NCBI RefSeq assembly: GCF_010093535.1 | Contig: NW_022985174.1 | Location: 1 to 13,417, forward strand | DNA length: 13,417 nt | DNA from: Lindgomyces ingoldianus | Lineage: Eukaryota; Ascomycota; Dothideomycetes; Pleosporales; Lindgomycetaceae | Reading direction: 5' to 3' | Shown here: one piece after another, positions 1 to 7,199 of the stretch | How the letters are laid out: each line of letters begins with the position of its first letter | Numbering within the stretch: position 1 is the stretch's first letter | The notes under the pieces: generated by a model | What the model saw: only the letters and a program-made list of their open reading frames with translations | Databases searched by the model: none | Told to the model about the DNA's origin: nothing | Position numbers and translations under genes: made by a program

Positions 1-1
1 C

Positions 2-55
2 GTGGTCCTTGAGCTGGTATGCTCCTGTCGGGAGAGGAGCATCTCGATCAGCCAT
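2..55 (-). CDS. probable N-terminus of copia-type gag (partial, 18 codons)
   Basis: An ATG at 55-53 opens a frame that stays open to the window edge and reads MADRDAPLPTGAYQLKDH. The preceding bases (CACGTC) put a purine at -3 and the next codon begins with G, a reasonable eukaryotic start context. Its place, about 125 nt after the primer-binding site, is where a copia gag or gag-pol should begin. Fungal copia gag proteins often start with a short hydrophilic stretch before a conserved aromatic-containing core, but the core lies outside the window, so family membership is inferred from position only. No damage is seen in these codons. It could instead be the start of a host gene, but the LTR and primer site immediately upstream make that less likely. 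Confidence 0.45.
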   Translation of the reverse strand, partial: MADRDAPLPTGAYQLKDH

Positions 56-164
56 GACGTGGGCTTTGGAGGTGATGAGGATTAATGAGGATGAGGAAAA
101 GAGCTTCTAAACAGCTTTCGCCAGCGCTATAGTTACGCAGGGAGAATCGTCCTGGGTTCTTAAA

Positions 165-180
165 GCGCCGGGCCCATAAC
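165..180 (-). other. primer-binding site, half-tRNA(iMet) type
   Basis: The plus strand reads GCGCCGGGCCCATAAC, which looks like the anticodon stem-loop of a eukaryotic initiator-Met tRNA, including the CAT anticodon. The minus strand (GTTATGGGCCCGGCGC) would therefore pair with that part of the tRNA. It begins directly at the LTR end (...CCACA, then GTTATGGG), exactly where minus-strand priming should start. Drosophila copia is known to prime from an internal fragment of initiator-Met tRNA in this way. The tRNA comparison is from memory. Confidence 0.72.
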
Positions 181-264
181 TGTGGAGGATAAAATAGCCT
201 GGCAGTAGCTGTTCAGAAGATCGGATGAAGTGACTCTGCTATCTAAGAGAGCTGAAGGCTCTCC

Positions 265-271
265 TTATATA
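265..271 (-). promoter_or_regulatory. TATA box of the copia LTR
   Basis: The minus strand reads GTGTATATAAGGAG. TATATAA followed by GG is a strong TATA match, about 120 bp from the LTR start, and predicts transcription starting near 235-240. No start site can be confirmed from sequence alone. Confidence 0.55.
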
Positions 272-312
272 CACCGAGCTTCGGAACATAATATCTCCAG
301 ATCCCGAGCTGC

Positions 313-352
313 GTCCCAGGCTCCGAGCCCCAGTCCCAGGCTCTGAGCCCCA
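313..352. repeat. 20-bp tandem repeat, two copies, in copia U3
   Basis: The unit GTCCCAGGCTCCGAGCCCCA (313-332) is repeated at 333-352 with a single C/T difference, followed by a degraded fragment (CCAAGGCTCTCAG, about 354-366). It lies 40-80 bp upstream of the LTR TATA box, where U3 enhancer repeats are often found in retroelements. That role is inferred only from position. Confidence 0.75.
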
Positions 353-1239
353 GCCAAGGCTCTCAGTATACGCGACAGATAGGATACAACAAGTACAACT
401 ATCTTAACTAAAATTTCCTATTACTAAGAAATAGACTAAAAACCTAATACTAATATAATGCCTCTGTTATAATGTTTTTGTTTAGTAGTAACTAGCAGTG
501 TAGTTATTGTTAATATAGCAAATTTATTGTTTATAGCAACAAGTGTTTACTTGCCTTACTTATATAGTCTAGTTAATTTTGTTAGTTTTTTCTTTAGCTA
601 TTATCTAATTCTCTACTTTGTAAGTATTGTTGTGCACCTAACATTCTATAGCTTAGTCTGCTTACTAATTATAGTATTAAAAAAATTTACTATGCTGCTC
701 TGCCCCCCTTCTAGAGCCTCTTTAGAGGTGTTTTAAGTTATCTGCTTTTAGGCTGCCTACGCTCTTACCTACAGCCTTTAGGTTAAGTTTTCTTATTAGT
801 CCTTTAGATTAAAAAAATGTAAATATTACACCTTACATAATAAAAAATGTAACCCTATATAAATATAGTCTAATACTGCTAGGGTATAGTTTACTAACGC
901 GCGCGTAGGTCCCCTTATATTGCAAGGAGGAATTCCTAGTCCTTTAAAGCTATCTTAAGCTATAGGCAGCAGCCTAAAACGCAGAGAGTAAGGAGAATAA
1001 AAAGAGGGCCTTTAAAGCTATTTTAAAGTCTGCTTAAAACCTAGCGCAGGTAGCGTAGGTTATAAAGAGTTAAGAAGCTAGTCTTTCTATAGCTAGTGTC
1101 TAAGTAGCTTTATTCTACTAAAACTTTAAGCTGCTCTATTAGGTTTTAGCCCTAGAGGCTCTAGTGTCTAACCTTTAGGCAGACATTGCAGCGCTCTTAG
1201 GCAGCTAAGGACAAGGCAAAGGGGGTTTAGAGAGAGTCT

Positions 1240-1278
1240 AGAGGGGAGGGAGGAGAGGAGGGAGGAGAGGAAAAAGGG
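1240..1278. repeat. 39-nt uninterrupted purine tract (GGA/GA-rich)
   Basis: The plus strand is pure A/G from 1240 to 1278 and stays largely purine-rich from about 1201 to 1300. It contains several GGG/GG runs. Its cytosines, all on the minus strand, are followed by C or T, so they offer almost no CpA or CpG targets, which probably explains why this stretch kept its GC content. Confidence 0.8.
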
Positions 1279-1303
1279 TAGAGGAGGAGGTAGAGAAGAG
1301 TTT

Positions 1304-1335
1304 AGAGGTGTCTAACAGCTTGCTGTTAGACCTCT
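1304..1335. repeat. perfect-stem inverted repeat (hairpin)
   Basis: TCTAACAGC (1311-1319) pairs with GCTGTTAGA (1322-1330) around a 2-nt centre, and AGAGG (1304-1308) pairs with CCTCT (1331-1335) after a 2-nt bulge (1309-1310). That gives 14 paired bases. No T-run follows it, and function is unknown. Confidence 0.75.
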
Positions 1336-1429
1336 CTAGCGTAATGTCTATAAAGTTATAATACTATTATGTATAACTATAAATTTACTTTTTACTTTTA
1401 TACTTTATTGTTTACTAAGTAATCTATGC

Positions 1430-2236
1430 TTTCTACACTAGCTTTAAAAGCCTTAATTTACTTATATAAGGCCTTTAAAAGTCTTAGCTAATTTAGATGC
1501 TTATTATAAAAAGCCTTTAGTTTATAAGAAGAACCTATAAAATTTAAAGCCTTATACTAGACTAGATTAGAGTTGTGTCCTACTTATTTTACCTAGTACT
1601 TAAGTGTTTTCTAGTAGAGCTTGCTAGTAAGCATTTTCTCTACTTTTTACTTCTCTACTTTATTAATAGTAATTTTAGGGGGTTTTAGAGGTTCTTATCT
1701 TAGAAGTAGATCTTAAAGGTCTTTACAGAGCACATTTAGTGCAAAGATGTTATGTATCTTTAACTTTAAAAGTAGCTTTAAGCAGTATAAGTTTCTAACT
1801 TATTTAAGTACCTTAAAGAGGCCTTTTTATTATTTAGATAGTTTTTAGCTAGGTTTTTAGACAGCAAAGTTCTTAGTGTCTAGGTAGACTATGTTGCTAA
1901 CCTTCTAGTTAACTAGCTAGCAGTAGCAGTTAACTACAGTTTACATCTAATTCTAGGCTTTTTCTATATAGGTCTTAGCTAACTTCTAGGCTGCATGCAT
2001 GCAGGTTGCTAATGCTAGGGCATCCTTACAATTTAGCTTGTCTATGGCTGTGATAGGTTCTGTAGAATGTTTCTAGTCCTAGCTTTAACATAGTTTAGAG
2101 CTATATAGGACTTAATACAGAGACATTTTAATTATTACATAAAGTAAGGTTATCTAAGCCTAATTAATTAGGGGCAGTAAGGAACTCTAGTTATCTTAGT
2201 AAAAAAATATAAAAGGCCTTAGTCTTTAATTAATAT
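1430..2236 (-). pseudogene. element B pol: integrase C-terminal region and chromodomain (degraded)
   Basis: Reading left from 2236, the frame continues from the integrase core, with recognisable pieces matching the post-catalytic integrase region (for example RLRPF, followed by DN and LLPLI). From about 1665 to 1500 there is a chromodomain-like stretch: VEKMLTSKLY, then a segment reading LKYQVK-stop-VGHN where the stop is most likely a former Trp codon, then YKALNFIGS and KLKAFYNKH. Chromodomains in this family bind methylated histone H3 and steer integration; here it can no longer be made because several stops interrupt it. The upstream join to the core becomes in-frame when the solo LTR and one AATAT copy are ignored. 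Exact ends are approximate. Confidence 0.75.
2232..2236. repeat. target-site duplication AATAT, left copy (solo LTR)
   Basis: AATAT immediately precedes TGTAAC at 2237 and recurs immediately after the LTR end at 2559-2563. A 5-bp duplication is the standard size for Ty3/gypsy integration. Confidence 0.85.
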
Positions 2237-2558
2237 TGTAACAATTCTCGTTCCATCTCAGGTCGCCCAGAACCCATCTAAAGGGTCCCCGTATTAGCTC
2301 CGACCCTGGCTCCGACCCTGGCTCGACCCTGACTTGACCTGGTCCCGACTCTGCCCTGCCCCCTGCTGTTACCCCTATTCCCTTATGTATTTAGTCGCAC
2401 CTCGCCCTGTAGCTAGCTCGGTAGTTTTCTGATATCCTACGTACAAGGCCTATAGGTGTCATTGGTATTCCCAGGTCTCTGAGTCCCCACGCACTCCCAT
2501 ATGCCTCTGAGTGGATTCATACCGCATTCGGACCCATTGTCTTGCCTGCGCTGTTACA
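2237..2558 (+). repeat. solo LTR, 322 bp, same family as element B's 5' LTR, opposite orientation
   Basis: It begins TGTAACAATT and ends GCTGTTACA, with TG...CA termini and flanking AATAT duplications, so it is a complete LTR left after LTR-LTR recombination. Its reverse complement closely matches 13015-13304; a block from about 2385 to 2470 is almost identical between the two. It differs by three GCTCCGACCCTG-type units (2297-2331) that account for most of the 32-bp length difference. It is GC-richer than the surrounding DNA and retains many TCA, CCA and TGA/TGG sites, so it was RIP-mutated less and probably arrived later. It splits element B's integrase 15 nt past the catalytic Glu codon. 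Confidence 0.9.
2297..2331. repeat. three tandem 12-bp units inside the solo LTR
   Basis: GCTCCGACCCTG occurs at 2297-2308 and 2309-2320, and a shortened GCTCGACCCTG at 2321-2331. The related LTR at 13015-13304 lacks the expansion, so this is an LTR-subfamily difference. Confidence 0.8.
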
Positions 2559-2563
2559 AATAT
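2559..2563. repeat. target-site duplication AATAT, right copy (solo LTR)
   Basis: Identical to 2232-2236. Both copies carry the same bases although the surrounding host element is mutated, which fits insertion after this site had already acquired its present sequence. Confidence 0.85.
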
Positions 2564-2916
2564 ACTTATTTATAATCTCTGTTTAGCTATCTGTTTCCTT
2601 ATAATAAGCAGTAAAGAGCTTAACTTTTATACCTAAAATTTAACAAAATTTAAACTAGAAACTAGATATAAACTAAGGTCTCTAGTTAAAGATAATAGTT
2701 TTAGGTGTGTAGCTAAAACAGTACACTTATTAAATAAACAAGGCAGCTATTTTCTAGGCGTTAATTGTTTTATAGCAGGGGATAGAAATAGCTTGTTTTA
2801 ATAAGTAATTAATTATAACTATAATTTAATTATATCTAGACTTGTCTTTAAAAAACTCCTTAAAGTTAATGCATAAGTGCTGCATTAGTTAAGCAGGAAT
2901 TAGTAGGGGGTAAATA

Positions 2917-2921
2917 AAGCC
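2917..2921. repeat. target-site duplication AAGCC, left copy (element A)
   Basis: AAGCC directly precedes TGTCACG at 2922 and is matched by AAGCC at 8689-8693, just beyond the other end of element A. Confidence 0.88.
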
Positions 2922-3239
2922 TGTCACGATTGTGCACAAGTAAGGTTATAGAGCTTCACAGAGGTCTAGTTTAATTACTACGTGAGGTATCATAGTAGGT
3001 ACAAGACATTGTGTGAGGAACAGGAAAGTTTAGAAGGAAATTAGTAATTAAATACTTAGCTTAGAAGTCTAAGCGCTTTAGGTATAAATTAAGCCTATTC
3101 TAGGTTTAGTTAGTATTAAGGTAGTTTATACTTAAGTTTATGTCTATATTATGTTGTATTTATGTTAGACGTGCACTAATAATACTCTAGTACACGTCTA
3201 ATACAGTTATGTCTAGGATCTAGAGAGGATACTGTAACA
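2922..3239 (-). repeat. 3' LTR of element A, 318 bp
   Basis: Plus-strand ends are TGTCACGATT and ATACTGTAACA, so it has TG...CA termini. It is the same length as 8263-8580 and aligns without obvious gaps. Differences are mainly transitions. The outer part (2922 to about 3020) keeps TCA, TGA and CGA sites that are mutated in the other LTR, while the inner part (about 3120-3165) is the more mutated of the two. Confidence 0.92.
3167..3199. repeat. LTR hairpin, 11-bp arms
   Basis: AGACGTGCACT (3167-3177) pairs with AGTACACGTCT (3189-3199) with one mismatch around an 11-nt loop. The same structure appears in the other LTR and again in its duplicated 108-bp segment. The mismatch reflects a RIP-like change, so the original stem was probably perfect. 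Confidence 0.7.
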
Positions 3240-3242
3240 GTA

Positions 3243-3251
3243 CCCCCCCCC
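3243..3251 (-). other. polypurine tract of element A
   Basis: Nine C on the plus strand form a G9 run on the minus strand, preceded by AA and separated by TAC from the LTR start TGTTACAG. This is the place where plus-strand DNA synthesis is primed in LTR retroelements. Pure G runs offer no CpA targets, so it survived RIP. Confidence 0.85.
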
Positions 3252-3259
3252 TTATTAGA

Positions 3260-3640
3260 AAAGGAATCCTTTACATTAGTAGTTCTAGTATTAGGTTGTC
3301 TTTGTTAGAGTACAGGTTTAGTTTAGATAGGTATTAGGCATAGAATTAGGTTACTGCAGAGTTCTTTTACAGAGCTTCTACAGGTTCCTACAACAGTTTG
3401 TTGTATCTAGTCTATTTTATAAGGTATTTATAAATATGTTTTTTTTTATTAAACTAGATCTATTTAACATCTTCTACAACATATTCTAGTTTGTTGTTTA
3501 TAATAATAGGTTTAGGTGGCAGGTTTAGCTATCTAGGTAGATAGTTAGATTTAGAGGCTGCTTAGCGCAGCAACAATACGTGGAACACAGGGTGTATCTT
3601 TATGCTGTTAGGTAGGATTAATTATGCAATAAAACTATAT
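3260..3640 (-). pseudogene. element A pol C-terminus: integrase tail and chromodomain (degraded)
   Basis: Near 3590 the minus strand reads HPVFHV, the conserved motif in the integrase C-terminal region of chromoviruses. At about 3500-3350 a chromodomain-like segment follows: a stretch beginning KLEYVVEDV, then FNKKKHIYKYLIK, a stop where a Trp is expected, and EPVEAL. The order and spacing match the chromodomain placed at the end of pol in this group. It lies between the integrase core and the polypurine tract, as expected. Internal stops, mostly former Gln or Trp codons, abolish it. The exact C-terminus is unclear because stops are frequent after about 3350. Confidence 0.75.
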
Positions 3641-4650
3641 AGGCTACTATAAAGGGGCTAAGGTTCTTTTAATTAAGTTTTTTTAATTATTAGTTTGTTT
3701 AGATATTTCTAGCGTCTAGCTAGACCTTCTTACTAGCTGCATACGCAGGGGCAAGGGTTTAAGATTAGTTTGCGTACTCTTGTTAAAAAGCTTAAGCCTA
3801 TGTAAGCTTTTTATAAACATATTTAAATATATTTTAGATCTTATTAATAAGTTTATTTATGTTTATTACTTATATAGATTAATAAGTTAGTTAAGGGGTA
3901 TTTAAAAGTAGTTTAAATTCTATTTAGAGGTAGTATCTATAGTTTACTAAAAATAGAGATACTTATGTTAATTTAGATGTTATGTTATTAGCTTTAAACT
4001 ATGCTATAGCTAACTATTTTACCTAGTTATCCTACTAGTAGTTTATGTACGCTTATAGGACTTATTTTATTATAGTGTTTATGTTCTTAGTCTAGCTGTT
4101 AGTCTCTAGGTAAAAATCTATAAATAGATAGGGGATAATTTAGAGCTGTTTATAGAGTTTGTCCTAGAAGGCTAAGACAAACTGTGTACCCCTGTCTAAT
4201 ATAATTATGCTAGGTAAGCTATAGTAAACTTATACATATTAGTAGAATAACTAGGCTATATTAGGGGCAGTTATAGAGGAACATAGTATTAGGTGTTAAT
4301 ACTTAGTTAAGTAATTAACAACTACTATAATATTTATATACCCTTTAAATAAGGGTAGGTCTATAATAAAATTAATTAATATGTCTTTCTAAGCTTATTT
4401 AGAGATTAAAAGTAGTTTAAGCAGGCTATTATACCTTTTTTAAGAGGCCTTTACTTTACAGCAAGTATAGCAACATAATACGTATTAGCGTACAGTATAG
4501 AACATGCGGGGCTAGTAGTACTCTCTCTGTAGTAGGTTAAGAGTCTTTCCTCTGCCTAGGTGTCCTCTAACAGGCAAGTTATGTATAATTTAGAGTAGTT
4601 TAATTCTTAGTTTATTAAAATTAAAGATTATAAGTTAGTTATAGTAATAT
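3641..4650 (-). pseudogene. element A pol: integrase zinc finger and catalytic core (degraded)
   Basis: The end of the HHCC zinc-binding region reads CCYTCCKVKAS at about 4450-4490, preceded by YY-stop-PRM (the YYWP-type motif). The core follows: first Asp lost (DILINF, codon 4371-4373 now Asn), second Asp kept in DRGTQF (codon 4194-4196), catalytic Glu changed to Lys (codon 4086-4088). The second Asp and the Glu position are 36 codons apart, again D-X35-E. All three sites fit G-to-A or C-to-T damage. The protein would have inserted element A's cDNA into the genome. Sequence between about 3641 and 3900 is too degraded to assign beyond being the integrase C-terminal portion. Confidence 0.88.
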
Positions 4651-6130
4651 AGCTTACTATTTTAGTTTTTATAGTTAGCTAGTGTTACCTTCTTTAACTA
4701 ACTAGCGCTATTTTAGAGCAGGTTTAAAGTTTTTTAAATAAATTTATTATTTAAATACTTATTAGTAATAATTTAATTAATTATCTAATCTGTTTTATTT
4801 AAGTTAAAGTCTAAAAATAGCTTAAGTTAAAGTAGAGTTTAGTGTTAAGCCTTTTACACTTCTTTCTAAGTAAAGATGTCTTAGAATTACCTTATAAAAG
4901 TATCTAGTTTCTCTCTGTCTTAACTAAAATAATAAGTAATCTTAAAATTAAAACAAAATAGGTATTTAAACTAATAGGCTTATTAGTAGCTAAGTTATTT
5001 TATAGTTATAAAGTACTACAAGTTCTTATAGTTAGATAGGACCTATATTAGATGCGCTACACTTTCTAGTTTAGGTTGCTATTATTTAAAGCAGTGTACT
5101 ATAGTAAGTAATTCTTTATTATAAATTTTATAATTACTTTTTATAGGACTTATTCTTTTTAAGAAGTATGCAATAGGCCTAATAGTCCTATCTAGCTTAG
5201 TCTAGAAGAGAACTTCTGCTACTACATAGTCTAAGGCATTAGCTTCTACAAGTATTAGTAGTTTAAAGTTAAAGTAGTAGAGTATTAAAGCTTTAGTAAA
5301 AGCTTTTTTTTAGCTAGTTAAAGAACTATTAGTAATTTAAGTTAAAGTTAAATTAAATCTTTTTCTTAGTAAGTGTAATTATAGGGCTTACTTACTGCAA
5401 AAAGTTGTTAATAAATTATTAGTAAAAGTTAGTAAATTTTATAAAGGCTTAAACATCTTTTATATTCTTTAAGTATTGCTAATTTAGCATAGTCTAAACC
5501 TTAACAAGGTCTATTTAAATGCTATCTATAGAGATTACATATCCTAAATACATAACCTTTAATTAGTAGAACTTACATTTATCTACATTAAGTTATAGAC
5601 CTGCTTCTTCTATAGCTTTTAGCACTAGGCGTACATGCTGTTTATACTCTAAAAGGCTATTACTATAAATTAGAATATTATTAATATACATAGTGCAAAA
5701 CACATCTAAGTAGAGTTAGAGCAAGTTGTTTATAAAATGTTAAAAAGTACTAGGCGCGTTAGCTAAGCTAAAGGGCATTACTAAGTACTTAAATAGTCTA
5801 TATTAGGTCTAAAACACTATTAGCTACTTATTACCCTTTACTATCTTTAGCTTATTAAAGGTAGTAATAATATCTAACTTTATAAAATACTTTGCTTTAC
5901 TTAGTTAGCTTAGAGTTTCTTATAAAAAAAGAATTAAGTATTAGTTTTTAATAGTAATAGCATTTAGTCTTTAGTAGTTAACATAAAATTAAAGCCTACC
6001 TCTAAGTTTCTTTATAAATAGTATAAGTAACACTACTAGTAAAAAGCTAGCTTAAATAAACCCTTTTTCTAGGTTCTTGTTAAGGTATTTTTAGAGCACT
6101 TTTAATTTATTTAGTAACATTTTATATAGT
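4651..6130 (-). pseudogene. element A pol: reverse transcriptase and RNase H (degraded)
   Basis: RT begins near 6130 with NKNLEKGFI, continues with FVNY-like and LNAIT motifs and MPF...LANAPSTF, and reaches the catalytic box at 5677-5688, where YxDD is altered to YINN, followed by ILIYS. Downstream comes NVDKCKF and then YLGYVIS, all in expected order. The tether and RNase H follow to about 4990 (a stretch with ALDYVVAEVLF, then IAYF). The two Asp to Asn changes in the catalytic box alone would kill polymerase activity. The frame is largely intact apart from stops, so substitutions rather than indels caused most damage. The stretch from about 4990 to 4651 is the RNase H to integrase linker. 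Confidence 0.9.
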
Positions 6131-7000
6131 AGCTTATAACTAGGTTATTTACTAGGCTTAAAAGTTATTTAGTAATTATATAAATATTATATTAAAAGCT
6201 TATTAAACTTGTCTTAAAAAAAGACATATAATAAGTTATAGTAGTCTTAAGAGACTATTATTCTTAAGTTAGTGCGTTTTTAAGAAGCTAGAGCTTAGTC
6301 TATATTAGAAATTATAACTACGTAGATTTTGTAATCTAGTTATTAAGCTAGGGTTATAAATAGGGCAGGTCCTATGTAGCAGATGTCTATCTGCTGTTTA
6401 AGTCCTAGTTTATGTCTAAATTAAGTAGGTAAAATTTTTATAAAGGCTTTCTCTTTTTTAAGTTTAAGCAGTTATTAAATTATTTTATATAGCCTATCTT
6501 AGTAAAAGGCCTAGCTTGTTAGCCTTACTTAAGTAGTTTTTCTCTAGGTTATTAAAAAGTAAGTCTAGAGACCTTTTATATTAAGTGCTACTTAGGTGTT
6601 GTTTAGGTGTAAGTGTAAGCATACATTTTAGCATTAGAAAGAGTTAAAGTTTAGGACTTACTCTTAGTAATTAAAAGCAACCTTATGCTAATATAGCTAT
6701 AGTTGTCCTAGAATTAAGTTATAACATTTTATGTTTATTACATAAAGCTTAATCTACTTCTTATAGTGTTAGTAAGTAATTATAACAGTTGTAGTACAAA
6801 AAATAAAACCTTTTTTAAGTTATTTTCTATTTAATCTAGTTAGGTAAATTGTTTAAGTAAGTAGTATTAATTAAAGATTTAGTTTACACGCTAGTTCTTT
6901 ATTAATGTAACCTATGCTGTTTGCTTCTAAGTTAATAAAAGCTTATATTAAGGCTAATATAGTTCTTTATTATAAATATATAAAAATATTAACTTAGTAC
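6131..7000 (-). pseudogene. element A pol: aspartic protease and linker to RT (degraded)
   Basis: At about 6890-6945 the minus strand reads AFINLEANSIGYINKELA. NLEA stands where retropepsins have the catalytic DSGA (Asp to Asn, Ser to Leu and Gly to Glu, each a single C-to-T or G-to-A step). About 60 codons later LILGQL matches the conserved ILG motif in the second half of retroviral-type proteases. The protease would have cut the Gag-Pol polyprotein. The remainder, about 6131-6650, is linker with dense stops and no identifiable motif. Confidence 0.7.
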
Positions 7001-7199
7001 TTTTAGTTATTAGTAGAGGACTTAGCTTATAAGTTAGTAAAGATCTAGTGTTAAATTAGTCCTAAAGGGCAACTTAGCCCTAAGACAAGCCTTTTTATAG
7101 GCTCCTACTGCTATAGCTGCAGCTATGTTAAGAGTAGCAAAAGAGATTAGAGCTTAAATATAAGTTAAAGCCCTTATAAAAATAAAATTAAAATAGTAA

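Larger units (their letters stand above)
1..391 (-). mobile_element. 5' end of a Ty1/copia-type LTR retrotransposon (runs off left edge)
   Basis: Read on the minus strand, an LTR (391 to 181) is followed directly by a primer-binding site (180 to 165), a leader, and an ATG-initiated open frame (55 to 2) that reaches the window edge. This is the order expected at the 5' end of an LTR retrotransposon. The half-tRNA(iMet) primer type is known from Drosophila copia and related elements, which is why I place it in Ty1/copia; no pol domain is visible to confirm that. Base composition is ordinary and TCA, TGA, TGG and CGA are frequent, so the element has escaped RIP, unlike the DNA from 392 on. It is therefore inferred to be the youngest insertion here. 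The target-site duplication would be AGTAC (392-396), with its partner outside the window. Confidence 0.72.
181..391 (-). repeat. 5' LTR of the copia-type element, 211 bp
   Basis: On the minus strand it starts TGTTGTATCC and ends TCCTCCACA, giving TG...CA termini, with the primer-binding site abutting. A TATA box lies in the middle (265-271), so U3 is roughly 391-240. A 20-bp tandem repeat sits upstream of the TATA box, within U3. The LTR is not AT-skewed, and the switch to RIP-mutated DNA occurs right after base 391, which supports this edge. The partner 3' LTR is off-window, so the boundaries rest on termini, primer site and composition rather than on a paired copy. Confidence 0.7.
392..1430. 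other. AT-rich, RIP-mutated tail of element B; no gene recognised
   Basis: This kilobase follows element B's chromodomain and has no domain I can identify on either strand. Stops are dense in all frames. Minus-strand stretches around 1050-1230 look faintly like degraded coding sequence, rich in Ala, Leu and Ser codons, so the polyprotein may have had a C-terminal extension. A run AAGGGGGG on the minus strand (about 705-712) resembles a polypurine tract, but no matching LTR follows it. The palindrome ACGCGCGCGT (897-906) and a purine block (1240-1278) stand out from the AT-rich background. This could be 3' untranslated retroelement sequence or an older unrelated repeat. Confidence 0.5.
2559..2921 (-). 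pseudogene. element B pol: integrase catalytic core (degraded, cut on both sides)
   Basis: On the minus strand this encodes the rve-type integrase core. The first catalytic Asp lies in a CxDF motif and now reads CINF, with D changed to N at 2865-2867. The second Asp, of the family's DRGPQF motif, is also now Asn (codon 2685-2687). The catalytic Glu is kept (codon 2577-2579) in a stretch reading ETDS-stop-TE, formerly the ETDGQTE-type motif. The second Asp and the Glu are exactly 36 codons apart, the D-X35-E spacing of integrases, so no indels have occurred between them. The zinc finger lies on the far side of element A and the C-terminal part on the far side of the solo LTR. It is non-functional. 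Confidence 0.88.

Noticed and set aside
165..180. Fragment of a tRNA gene
   Set aside because: Only the anticodon arm is present, with no acceptor or T arm, and it abuts an LTR end. It is better explained as a retroelement primer-binding site.
705..712. Polypurine tract marking element B's 3' LTR
   Set aside because: The G6 run fits, but the next bases on the minus strand (CAGAGCAGCATAG) do not resemble the TGTAACG start of the family LTR, so I do not call an LTR there.
527..736. 69-codon open frame on the plus strand, hydrophobic, starting at TTG
   Set aside because: It has no ATG start, its hydrophobic and Tyr/Phe/Leu-rich content is what AT-rich DNA gives by chance, and it matches no domain. 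It lies in the RIP-mutated tail of element B.
3243..3251. Sequencing artefact (homopolymer C run)
   Set aside because: A G-run right before the 3' LTR is the expected polypurine tract; its exact length may still be uncertain.
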